17,655 nucleotides of DNA from the NCBI GenBank assembly GCA_964517315.1, contig CAZFCJ010000074.1, forward strand, positions 1 to 17,655. The letters run 5' to 3'. The translations under genes were made by a program, and so were the position numbers. Numbering within the stretch: position 1 is the stretch's first letter; each line of letters opens with the position of its first letter. Under the pieces are notes generated by a model that did not search any database, had not been told where the DNA came from, and was given only the letters and a program-made list of their open reading frames with translations. The DNA is from DASWJQ01 sp964517315. Lineage in GTDB: Bacteria > Chloroflexota > Anaerolineae > Anaerolineales > E44-bin32. Positions 1 to 7,058 of this stretch are shown piece by piece.

Positions 1-1
1 G

Positions 2-1117
2 TTTGTGCTGTGGGCCCTTTACCTTTCGATCGTGAACGTCGGGCAGACCTTTTACCGCTTTGGCTGGGAATCGCTGCTCGTGGAGGCCGGGTTCTTCGCC
101 ATCTTCCTGGGCCCGAGCTGGCTCGCACCGTCACTGGCGATGATCCTCCTACTGCGCTGGATTGCATTTCGGGTGGAGGCCGGCGCCGGCTTGATCAAGC
201 TGCGCGGCGACGAGTGCTGGCGAGACCTCACCTGTCTGGACTACCATTACGAGACACAACCGTTGCCCAACCCCGTCAGCTGGTTCGCGCACCGCCTGCC
301 GCGCTGGTTCCACAGGCTGAGCGTGCTTGGGAACTACTGCTTCCAGCTGGTCGTCCCGTGGGGATTGTTCCTCCCCCAGCCGATCGCCAGCATCTCCGCA
401 GGCCTGATCATTTTCTCTCAATCGTGGCTCATCCTGACGGGGAATTTCGCTTGGTTGAACCATTTGACGATCGTGCTGGCGTTCGCCGGCTTGGATGACG
501 GGGTGCTGACTCGGATCCTGCCGGTGGCCATCCCGGCGACGCTGGCGAGGCCCTTCGCGCTCGACGTCGTGCTCGGCGTGGTGATCCTGCTGACGCTCGT
601 CCTCAGCTACCAGCCCGTACTAAATATGCTGTCCCCCCGTCAGGTCATGAACTTCTCGTTCAACCCGCTCCATCTTGTGAACACGTATGGGGCGTTTGGG
701 ACGATCACCAAGCAGCGGCTGGAAGTGATCGTAGAGGGGACGCGCGCGGAGCGCCTGTCCCCGGACGCGAAGTGGAAGGAGTACGAGTTCAAAGCCAAGC
801 CGGGGGATCCGAGCCGGACGCCGCCGATCCTCGCTCCCTATCACCTTCGGCTCGATTGGCTGATGTGGTTCCTGCCGTTTTCGCCGCACCGGCTGCCGAT
901 TTGGTTCTCAAATTTCGCGGAGAAGCTTATGCAGGGAGAACACGAGGTGTTGTCACTGGTCCGGCACAATCCTTTTGCTGGCCGACCGCCAAATTTCATT
1001 CGTGCCCGATTCTTCCGTTATCGCTTCACCGACCGGAGTGAAAAACGGGCCACCGGCGCGTGGTGGGCGCGGGAGCCGGTCGGTGAGTACCTGCCGCCGG
1101 TTTCGCGATCCGCTTGA
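2..1117 (+). CDS. Lipase maturation factor family membrane protein (5' truncated by window edge)
   Basis: The reading frame is open to the left edge, so the true start is outside the window; about 371 residues are visible. Several hydrophobic segments in the first half alternate with an amphipathic block around residues 60-95 containing W-R-D-L-T, Y-H-Y-E-T-Q and P-L-P-N-P. That combination is the signature I recognise for the LMF1/LMF2 family. In animals this family works in the ER to fold dimeric lipases; the role of bacterial homologues is not established. The C-terminal part (W-K-E-Y-E-F-K, then P-Y-H-L-R-L-D-W-L-M-W-F, then a region with N-P-F) also fits the family. The stop lies 6 bp from the stop of the convergent gene on the other strand, leaving no room for a separate terminator. 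Family assignment is confident; function is not. Confidence 0.85.
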   Translation, partial: FVLWALYLSIVNVGQTFYRFGWESLLVEAGFFAIFLGPSWLAPSLAMILLLRWIAFRVEAGAGLIKLRGDECWRDLTCLDYHYETQPLPNPVSWFAHRLPRWFHRLSVLGNYCFQLVVPWGLFLPQPIASISAGLIIFSQSWLILTGNFAWLNHLTIVLAFAGLDDGVLTRILPVAIPATLARPFALDVVLGVVILLTLVLSYQPVLNMLSPRQVMNFSFNPLHLVNTYGAFGTITKQRLEVIVEGTRAERLSPDAKWKEYEFKAKPGDPSRTPPILAPYHLRLDWLMWFLPFSPHRLPIWFSNFAEKLMQGEHEVLSLVRHNPFAGRPPNFIRARFFRYRFTDRSEKRATGAWWAREPVGEYLPPVSRSA

Positions 1118-1123
1118 CCTTCT

Positions 1124-2110
1124 TTACTTGCTTTCCTCGGCGGAAGCCGGGTCGGCCTGGGCGGAGTCCTCGATCAATCCGCCCAGAAGCCAGCGCGCCA
1201 GTCCGGGTCCTCGCAGCGGGCTCTGCCAGATCCAACGCGGCATCCACGGCCGCAATGTTCGCATGACACGGCTCACCCCGTCCAAGAGCAGCTGCTTCTC
1301 CGGGTTCCAGTCCAAGCCGTAATCGGTGCGCAGCGGCTCCGGTAGTGTGCCGGCTGTAACGAAACGGAACGGCGGGACGGTGAGCGCGGGCAGGCCGCCC
1401 AGGTTGGGATGCAGCACCTCGTCGGCCAGCCGGCGAGCCTGGTCCGTAACCGCGATCCGCCCCGAAGCGATCATCCAGTCCATGTAATCGTTGAGGTCGC
1501 CCAGCGTCGCCGGAATGAGGGCTTCGGGCACCTTCAGCAGGCGCGCGAATTCGCGGGCCTCCTCGTAGTAGCGCAACCTCTCGGCCTCGGAGAGCGGGGC
1601 CACGAATCTCAGGTACGAGACCAGGCCGGTCTCGATGAGCGTGGCGAACACCCAGCGCGCCAGCACAGGATCGACGGCCGAATAGCGCGTTCCGGGCGGG
1701 AAGTGTTCCGTCGGCTCGGTCGTCCGGCCGCGCACCGAAGTATGGAGCCGCTCCAACCACTCGGCCGCCCGCTCGGCCTCGGCGCGCGTGCCGAACACGA
1801 CGGTGTCGACGAAGCGCAGCGTGCCTATCAGGCGCCCCAACGGGTCCTCCTGGAATGAGCCGTGCTCGGCGACGCCGGCGGCGATGAGTGGATGCGCCAG
1901 CTGAAGCAGAAGGGCACGACCGCCGCTCAACAACGGAAACGCCTCGCCGGTCACACGGCGGATGACCGCCCCCGGATCGAACATCGGCTCGTCCTTCGCC
2001 GGCCCGGCCTGACCCGGCTCAGGCCGGGAAGCAGGCTGCGTCTTATTTCGGGGCATTTGCAACCGGGTGTGCTCCTCGCACTTTGCTGAGAACTTCCCCG
2101 CTGGGGCCAC
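1124..2110 (-). CDS. MpaB/DUF2236 (rubber-oxygenase-like) family protein
   Basis: A 328-aa soluble, mostly helical protein. Residues about 45-300 match the DUF2236 / 'oxygenase MpaB family' pattern. Visible parts are an N-terminal R-x-L-L-L-Q-L-A-H-P segment (residues 65-74), then A-G-V-A-E-H-G-S-F-x-x-D-P-x-x-R-L (78-94), and a conserved region with V-F-A-T-L-I and Y-Y-E-E-A-R. Characterised relatives (MpaB, latex-clearing protein) are oxygenases, Lcp being a haem protein, but most members have no known substrate. I chose the GTG start because a very strong AGGAGGAG lies 10 nt upstream; in-frame ATGs at 2056 and 1984 would also give plausible proteins. The gene is divergent from the TetR regulator, and the palindrome between them could regulate both. 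The N-terminal 45 residues look disordered and are not part of the domain. Confidence 0.8.
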   Translation of the reverse strand: MAPAGKFSAKCEEHTRLQMPRNKTQPASRPEPGQAGPAKDEPMFDPGAVIRRVTGEAFPLLSGGRALLLQLAHPLIAAGVAEHGSFQEDPLGRLIGTLRFVDTVVFGTRAEAERAAEWLERLHTSVRGRTTEPTEHFPPGTRYSAVDPVLARWVFATLIETGLVSYLRFVAPLSEAERLRYYEEAREFARLLKVPEALIPATLGDLNDYMDWMIASGRIAVTDQARRLADEVLHPNLGGLPALTVPPFRFVTAGTLPEPLRTDYGLDWNPEKQLLLDGVSRVMRTLRPWMPRWIWQSPLRGPGLARWLLGGLIEDSAQADPASAEESK

Positions 2111-2120
2111 GGATCCTTTA

Positions 2121-2128
2121 CTCCTCCT
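2121..2128 (-). promoter_or_regulatory. Strong Shine-Dalgarno AGGAGGAG deciding the GTG start at 2110
   Basis: The minus strand reads AGGAGGAG here, with 10 nt to the GTG at 2110. It is the best ribosome-binding match near this gene. The internal ATG at 2056 has only a GAGGAG at a longer 15-nt spacing, although a TTG at 2062 would sit at 9 nt. Confidence 0.6.
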
Positions 2129-2283
2129 GCACCCTCATGATAACCAAGCGCTCCGGCGCCGATGGACGCGCCCAAAATACGAATCACCACCGAGCGGCGC
2201 GGGTCGGTCTGGAACCTGCCGACGCTTCGGCCCATCGCGCCGCTCCCTGGACGGGTGAGATCAGCCTGGCTTTTCCGGCGAGC

Positions 2284-2312
2284 TTGCGATTATATAGAAC
2301 GGTCTATATAAT
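2284..2312 (+). promoter_or_regulatory. Sigma70-type promoter of the TetR-family gene
   Basis: TTGCGA at 2284-2289, a 17-nt spacer, then a perfect TATAAT at 2307-2312, placed 32 nt upstream of the TetR start codon. The spacer and -10 box are almost completely covered by the operator palindrome. This is the arrangement expected for a repressor that blocks its own transcription. The palindrome also creates a TATAAT on the opposite strand (2289-2294), but the -35 region for that direction is poor. Confidence 0.7.
2289..2312. promoter_or_regulatory. LmrA/YxaF-like operator palindrome
   Basis: A perfect inverted repeat: ATTATATAGA, a 4-nt centre ACGG, then TCTATATAAT. It is an AT-rich island in otherwise GC-rich DNA. 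From memory, the LmrA/YxaF box of Bacillus subtilis is AWTATAtagaNYGgTCTA, and this site fits every position of it. The adjacent gene encodes a TetR regulator of that same family, so the match of site and protein is mutually supporting. It lies between the divergent oxygenase-like gene and the regulator and could control both. Confidence 0.75.
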
Positions 2313-2344
2313 ATCTGACACCATCCGACCCCTGAGGAGGCGAC

Positions 2345-2914
2345 ATGGCGGAAACGCGCCGGGCCATTCTCAAGGCAACCGCCGTCCTGCTCGAGGAGCA
2401 GGGATATCACGCGACCGGGCTCAACCAGATTCTCGAGCAGAGCGGGGCGCCACGCGGTTCGCTCTACCATTACTTTCCGGGAGGCAAGGAACAGCTCGCG
2501 GTGGAGGCGGTGGAGCGGTCGGCCCAAAAGCTGGAGCAACGCATCCGCGAGAACATGGCCGCCGATCCCGATCCCCGGCGGGCTTTGGAGCGCTTCATCC
2601 ACCGCATTGCCGACGGGGTGGAGCTGTCCGGATTTCGGGCCGGTGGGCCGCTTTCCATCGTGGCCATGGAAAGCGCCACGACCAACGAACGGCTGAATCA
2701 GGCCTGCCGCCAGGCGTACGATCGACTGCGGGCTGCATTCGCCGAGAGCCTCGACGAGGGGGACCTGCCGTTCTCCGCCGACGAATTGGCCACGGTGGTC
2801 ACCGCCGCGATAGAGGGCGGAATTTTGCTCAGTCGGGCCGAACACAGCGGTGACCCGCTGCGGACGGTCGGCCGGCTGCTGGGTAAGCTGCTCGTCTCCT
2901 CGCGTCGGACGTGA
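2345..2914 (+). CDS. TetR/AcrR family repressor, LmrA/YxaF-like
   Basis: A 189-aa protein of typical TetR length. The N-terminal helix-turn-helix occupies about residues 5-52, with the recognition region S-G-A-P-R-G-S-L-Y-H-Y-F-P-G-G-K-E (33-49). The G-S-L-Y-x-Y-F-P-G-G-K-E-Q-L-A wording is characteristic of the LmrA/YxaF/QdoR branch rather than TetR in general. The C-terminal half has the A-M-E-S-A and I-E-G-G-I-L-L elements of that branch. Bacillus relatives respond to flavonoids and control efflux pumps and a quercetin dioxygenase; the ligand here is unknown. ATG start with GAGGAGG 4 nt upstream. Autoregulation is likely because the promoter is inside the palindrome. Possible targets are the divergent DUF2236 gene and the downstream SDR and MFS genes. 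Confidence 0.9.
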   Translation: MAETRRAILKATAVLLEEQGYHATGLNQILEQSGAPRGSLYHYFPGGKEQLAVEAVERSAQKLEQRIRENMAADPDPRRALERFIHRIADGVELSGFRAGGPLSIVAMESATTNERLNQACRQAYDRLRAAFAESLDEGDLPFSADELATVVTAAIEGGILLSRAEHSGDPLRTVGRLLGKLLVSSRRT

Positions 2915-3025
2915 GGCCCACCGCCAGGCGATGAAACCGGACGGGCTACCCACGGATCCCACCGACGAGACGCCATCTCAAGCGCCCGAACGCCCGAGGT
3001 GGACAAACTGACGGAGGCCCAAGAG

Positions 3026-3655
3026 ATGTTGATCGTTGTGTTTGGCGCAACGGGGAGGACCGGACGGCATGTGGTCGATCGGGCATTGGACGCCGGGAGT
3101 AGCGTCGTCGTGTTCACCCGGGACCGCGCCAAGGCCCCGTGGAGTCATGCACGGGTACAGGTGATCGAAGGCGATGCACGCGATCCGGAGGACGTCGATC
3201 GGGCCGTGCAGGGCTCCGATGCGGTCGTGAGCGTGCTCGCTCCAGCGCAGAACGAGTCTGGCAGGCCCATCACCCGTGCTACGGAGAACATCGTGTGGTC
3301 GATGCAGAAGCACAGCGTGCGCCGGTTGGTGGCCTCGACCGGGGCCGGTGTCACGTTCCCGCAGGACCAGCCGAAGGTGCTCAACAAGGTCATTGGCTGG
3401 ATGGTGAGGACCTTCTCCAAGCATGTATATGAGGACATGAAGGGCGCCGCCCAGCACGTGGTCAACAGTGATCTGGACTGGACGCTGGTACGAGTGCCGG
3501 TGCTCAACGATGATCCTGCGAAGGGTCGGATCAGGGTCGGATACGTGGGGAGAGGGACGGGCGCCCGGCTTAGCCGGGCCGACATGGCGGATTTCATTCT
3601 GGACCTCGTGGAAAGCGGTGATCACGTCCGTGACGTGCCGGTGATCAGCAATTAG
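3026..3655 (+). CDS. NAD(P)-binding SDR/NmrA-like protein
   Basis: A 209-aa single-domain atypical short-chain dehydrogenase. The N-terminus is a beta strand running straight into the dinucleotide loop G-A-T-G-R-T-G (residues 7-13), and an acidic D-A-R-D-P-E-D segment follows the third strand. No Tyr-x-x-x-Lys catalytic pair is evident, as is usual in the NmrA/YwnB/biliverdin-reductase-B-like group. Members bind NAD(P)H and act as reductases or redox sensors; the substrate cannot be read from sequence. I chose the ATG at 3026 because ACGGAGG sits 8 nt upstream and the beta strand starts there; an in-frame GTG at 2999 would add nine residues. It lies 111 bp after the TetR gene on the same strand, probably the same transcription unit. 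Confidence 0.85.
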   Translation: MLIVVFGATGRTGRHVVDRALDAGSSVVVFTRDRAKAPWSHARVQVIEGDARDPEDVDRAVQGSDAVVSVLAPAQNESGRPITRATENIVWSMQKHSVRRLVASTGAGVTFPQDQPKVLNKVIGWMVRTFSKHVYEDMKGAAQHVVNSDLDWTLVRVPVLNDDPAKGRIRVGYVGRGTGARLSRADMADFILDLVESGDHVRDVPVISN

Positions 3656-3720
3656 CTTGCATCGCTGCCCGTGGATCCTCGACCTCCGCGCGCGGCTCTG
3701 CTTACGAGCAAACCGGTCAC

Positions 3721-3743
3721 AAGTTCGGTGAAACCGGGAACTT
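3721..3743 (+). other. Small inverted repeat before the broken MBL gene
   Basis: AAGTTC at 3721-3726 and GAACTT at 3738-3743. Inside, GGT and ACC can extend the stem around a GAA loop with a GG bulge. It ends 4 nt before the presumed ATG at 3748 and would cover the ribosome-binding region. It could be an operator half-site pair, an RNA hairpin or chance. Confidence 0.3.
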
Positions 3744-3747
3744 CGCA

Positions 3748-4435
3748 ATGATCGTCATGGGCGTGCACCGGCTCCCGGTCGGCATCGTCAACGCTTTTTT
3801 TTCTGGACCGCGGCGAGCCCTGCCCGATCGACATGAGTGTCCCCGGCAAAGAGCAGGAGATCCTGGATGCGCTCGGCGGTCTGGGCTACCGTCCCGACGA
3901 TGTCCGCCACATTCTGGTCACGCATCTTCACGCCGACCCCTCGGGCGGCCTTCGACGCCAGAAGCGGACGACGGGTGCGCCGACGCACATGCGCCCGCTG
4001 CATGCCGAAGCGGTGCGCCAGGGAGTCTCCTCACGGCCCACCCGGGCTGCGCGAGGGCTCCTTCCGTGGTTGATTACGGATCTGTTCATCCGCTTCGGCG
4101 ACCGCCCCGGCATCGAGCCGGCGCCCGCCGAGCACGAGCTCGAGGACGGACAGGTGTTACCATTCGCCGGTGGCCCGCAGGTCATCCATGTTCCCGGGCA
4201 CGTGGCAGGGCAGGTGGCAGTTCGGCTCGAACCCGCGGGTGTGCTCTTCGCCGGCGACGCGGCGGCCAACATCATGGGGCTCGGCTTTGCCCCGAACGTT
4301 GAAGATTTGGCCAGCGGGCTGGAGGGTCTGCGCAGACTGGGAGCGCTTGACTTCGATATTGGCTGCTTCGGACACGGCGGGCCAATCGTCGGCGACGGCG
4401 GGGATGCATTCAGCGATAAATGGGCCGCCGAATAG
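3748..4435 (+). pseudogene. Metallo-beta-lactamase-fold hydrolase, frameshifted and active-site degraded
   Basis: From ATG 3748 the frame gives an MBL-like opening (V-H-R-L-P-V-G-I-V-N-A-F-F). The frame shifts at a run of eight T (3795-3802). The rest of the domain continues in the next frame as L-D-R-G-E-P-C-P-I-D and runs to the stop at 4433-4435. With seven T the two halves would join exactly. The metal motif expected as T-H-x-H-x-D-H reads T-H-L-H-A-D-P, so one Zn2-ligand His is lost. The usual I-D-T-G is I-D-M-S. Later ligands remain (V-P-G-H-V-A-G, F-A-G-D, G-H-G-G-P). A shorter open frame begins at ATG 3833 (200 aa) but lacks the first strands. Best read as a decaying gene; sequencing error could explain the T run but not the lost ligands. 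Confidence 0.7.
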
Positions 4436-4488
4436 GCCTCGGCGGGCTCCGTGCGTTGGCCTAGCGGCCATCGCAGCGAGGGTTTCAT

Positions 4489-5808
4489 TTGGATTTCAAA
4501 CGCCTATTTCCGATCCTCCTGGTCATTTTCACAAACATCCTGGGCGCCGGGGTCATCATCCCCATCCTGCCGCTTTATGCGGAGGGTCAGTTCGCCGGGA
4601 CGGTGCCACAGATCACACTGCTTTCGGCGTTGTTTTTCGGCTCCCAATTTCTGGCCGCGCCGTGGCTGGGCAGCCTGTCCGACCGCTACGGGCGGCGGCC
4701 CGTGCTCCTTGTCAGCCAGCTAGGCACGGTATTGGCGTTCGTACTGTTCATCTTCGCCGGCCCATTGGGCAGCACGCTCGAGTCGCTGACCCAAGTGCTG
4801 CCTGTCACCGGAGGAATGTTCGTGCTGTTCGCGGCGCGTACCTTGGATGGCATCACGGGCGGGAACATCACCGCCGCGCAGGCTTACGTCAGCGATATCA
4901 CGACCGATGAACACCGGGCCACCGGGCTCGGCTATCTGCAGGGTGCGTTCGGCGTGGGGTTCATCTTCGGCCCTGCATTTGGCGGGGTACTGGCGACGAT
5001 CGGTCCGACCGCGCCCTTCGTCGGCGCCGCAATCATCACCACGGGCACGTTCCTGCTCACGCTGTTCACCCTCGAGGAATCGCTCTCGGAAGAGGAGCGA
5101 GGCGAGGGCGCTGAACGGCGGCGGATGATCCCCTCACCCAGCATGTTGTTGGGGGACAGGACGTTGGCCCTGATCCTGGGGATCACATTTGTGGCCTCGA
5201 TGGCATTTTCTGTGCTGCCGGCGACGTTCTCCCTTTACGCCGATCGTGTATTGTTTCCAGCTCGTCCAGCCGGCCAGGGCGCCGAACTGTACATCGGCTT
5301 GATGCTCACTTTTCACGGACTGATGACCGTGATCACCCAGGTGTTTCTGTTGCGGCCGCTGATCGACCATTTCCGCGAACGCTGGGTTCTACTGATCGGA
5401 GAGGCGGCCTTGACCGTAGCCTTCTTCGGTTTGGGAGCCGCCACGGGGCCCGTCTTCGTCACCGCTGCACTGGCCCCGTTCGCTTTCGGTCACGGGGTGA
5501 GTCAGCCGAGTATCCAGTCGCTCTTGACTCGCGCCTCGGGTGACAGGTCGAGAGGCGAGATGCTGGGCTACTATCAATCCTCGCGGAGCCTCGCCCTGAT
5601 CACCGGACCGTTGTGGGCCGGCTATGTTTTCGAGGCGGTCTCGGCGCGCGCCGTCTACCAGATCGGGGCGCTGATCATGCTGGTCGCGCTCGCATTGGCG
5701 GCGATTCTCCTGCGCGAAAGGGTCCCCGCGCCGGAAGAGTCGGCGGTGGAGGCCGGTACCGCGGCAATCGGCGGCGCCCCGACGGGTCCGGGCGATCCGG
5801 ATCGATAG
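4489..5808 (+). CDS. MFS transporter, Tet/multidrug-efflux-like (DHA1 type)
   Basis: A 439-aa, about 12-helix major facilitator. Helix 1 contains G-A-G-V-I-I-P-I-L-P-L-Y (19-30). The loop between helices 2 and 3 carries motif A as G-S-L-S-D-R-Y-G-R-R-P (61-71). A G-x-x-x-G-P-x-x-G element in helix 5 (G-F-I-F-G-P-A-F-G-G) is the antiporter motif C, which points to proton-coupled drug export. A cytoplasmic charged loop (S-E-E-E-R-G-E-G-A-E-R-R-R) separates the two six-helix halves. Start is TTG, with GAGGG about 5 nt upstream; the first residues M-D-F-K-R-L-F-P lead directly into helix 1. It lies 53 bp downstream of the broken MBL gene and on the same strand as the TetR regulator, so it is a candidate member of that regulon. 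Substrate unknown. Confidence 0.9.
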   Translation: MDFKRLFPILLVIFTNILGAGVIIPILPLYAEGQFAGTVPQITLLSALFFGSQFLAAPWLGSLSDRYGRRPVLLVSQLGTVLAFVLFIFAGPLGSTLESLTQVLPVTGGMFVLFAARTLDGITGGNITAAQAYVSDITTDEHRATGLGYLQGAFGVGFIFGPAFGGVLATIGPTAPFVGAAIITTGTFLLTLFTLEESLSEEERGEGAERRRMIPSPSMLLGDRTLALILGITFVASMAFSVLPATFSLYADRVLFPARPAGQGAELYIGLMLTFHGLMTVITQVFLLRPLIDHFRERWVLLIGEAALTVAFFGLGAATGPVFVTAALAPFAFGHGVSQPSIQSLLTRASGDRSRGEMLGYYQSSRSLALITGPLWAGYVFEAVSARAVYQIGALIMLVALALAAILLRERVPAPEESAVEAGTAAIGGAPTGPGDPDR

Positions 5809-5817
5809 GCTCTGACC

Positions 5818-5851
5818 CGAACGGCGTCGGCTGTCTGGGGCATGCCGTTCG
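5818..5851. terminator. Weak hairpin between convergent genes
   Basis: CGAACGGC (5818-5825) and GCCGTTCG (5844-5851) form an 8-bp stem with an 18-nt loop between the ends of the MFS gene and the convergent hydrolase gene. There is no T tract on either side, so it is at best a weak or Rho-assisted terminator. Confidence 0.25.
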
Positions 5852-5889
5852 CATGCTCCAACGACGGGGCGGGAGGCTCGGCCTGATCC

Positions 5890-6993
5890 CTAACCGCCCT
5901 TCACATAGCGATCGAAAAACTGAATAGTGCGCTGCATGGCCAGCGAGAAGTAGGTGGACAGGTTGTGATTGTCGCCTTGATATTCGTAGAACTCGACCGT
6001 GCCGCCCGAGCCAACAATTTGTTCGTACAGGGTTTCGGAGAACTCGATCGGGACCGAGCCGTCGGCGGTACCGTGGTGCAGCTGCACAGCCCCTGACAGC
6101 TCGCCCACGTAGCTGTTGGCGGAGATGGAGGCCCAGAAGTCGGGGTTTTCTTCCGGCGTACCGTTGATCTCGGAGAGCCGCACCCTCCAGCCCCAGGGAC
6201 GGGGTGTGCGGGTGGGCCGAAAGTCGTCCCGGCTGCGCCGCCAGTGGTTGAGCAGGTCGGGGTAGGAACCGACCACGCCGGCCCAGATCACGCCGGCGCG
6301 GATGTCCGGATCGACGACCATGGCTCGCAGCGTGATGAAGCCTCCCATCGAGTGTCCCCACATTCCCACCCGGCTCGCATCGACCCGCCCCTCCTGGCGG
6401 ACCGAGGCCAGGGCGTTGAGCACGTCGATGGTGTAATCTGGACTGCTGTACCCGCCGCGGGCGACGCCCTCGGAATCGCCGTGGCCGCGGTAATCGGGTC
6501 GGAACACCACGTAGCCGTTGCGGGCAAAGCTGTCCACGTAAGCGACGTAGCGTTCCGTCGTGCGGTACCGATCGGGCGGGATGTAGCCGTGGTTGAAGAC
6601 GAGCGCCGGCCATCCCTCGGCGGGCGGCGTGCCGTAGGGCACGGTGAGCAGCGCGAAAATCTGCAAACCGTCGGACGGATATGAAACCAGGAAGCGCTCG
6701 TAATTGGCGCCGGGTTCGAGCACTTCGTGCAGCTCCATCGGGCCTCCCGGATACGCGCGCGCTCGCAGGGCTTGGATGGATAGCGGATGCGGTGTCGGGC
6801 TGGGTGTGGCGGTCGGCGAGGGCGACGCCGTCGCCGTAGGCGGGAGCGGGGTATCAGTGGCGGTCGGCGGGTCCTGCGTCCGGGTCGAGGCCAGCGGCGG
6901 CGGTCCGCCGAGGGCCGAACACGCGGCGAGGGCTGCGCTCAGTAAAGGCGCCAGCCACCAGAAGGGGAGGGACGGGGGATGGGGTGAAACCAA
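5890..6993 (-). CDS. Secreted lipoprotein alpha/beta hydrolase (S9/acylaminoacyl-peptidase-like)
   Basis: A 367-aa protein. Residues 1-25 form a lipoprotein signal peptide ending in the lipobox L-A-A-C (Cys25). Residues 40-70 are a Thr/Pro/Ser/Ala linker, so the enzyme is tethered outside the cytoplasmic membrane. The catalytic domain has an H-G-Y oxyanion segment (135-137), D-Y-R-G-H-G-D-S (167-174), the nucleophile elbow G-H-S-M-G-G (Ser215), a likely acid in G-T-A-D-G-S-V-P (Asp311), and the His in G-D-N-H-N-L (His343). The fold resembles dipeptidyl/acylaminoacyl peptidases and related esterases; substrate is open. Start is TTG with GGAG 6 nt upstream, and it places the signal peptide correctly. 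The 506-aa surface-protein gene ends 65 bp upstream on the same strand. Confidence 0.88.
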   Translation of the reverse strand: MVSPHPPSLPFWWLAPLLSAALAACSALGGPPPLASTRTQDPPTATDTPLPPTATASPSPTATPSPTPHPLSIQALRARAYPGGPMELHEVLEPGANYERFLVSYPSDGLQIFALLTVPYGTPPAEGWPALVFNHGYIPPDRYRTTERYVAYVDSFARNGYVVFRPDYRGHGDSEGVARGGYSSPDYTIDVLNALASVRQEGRVDASRVGMWGHSMGGFITLRAMVVDPDIRAGVIWAGVVGSYPDLLNHWRRSRDDFRPTRTPRPWGWRVRLSEINGTPEENPDFWASISANSYVGELSGAVQLHHGTADGSVPIEFSETLYEQIVGSGGTVEFYEYQGDNHNLSTYFSLAMQRTIQFFDRYVKGG

Positions 6994-7058
6994 TGTGCGC
7001 TCCGTCGCATCCGCCCGTCCGGTCCTTCGGACTAGGTAGGATACGGGCTTCGTCTCTC

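Noticed and set aside
1026..1760. 244-aa minus-strand open frame in another frame of the DUF2236 gene, plus similar long frames at 5675-6613 and 11299-12135
   Set aside because: Arg/Ala/Gly/Pro-rich alternative-frame translations of recognised genes in GC-rich DNA.
1951..2235. 94-aa minus-strand open frame starting upstream of the DUF2236 gene, with a fair ribosome-binding site
   Set aside because: More than half overlaps the DUF2236 gene in another frame with antisense-like Arg/Ser composition; no recognisable family. A leader peptide cannot be excluded.
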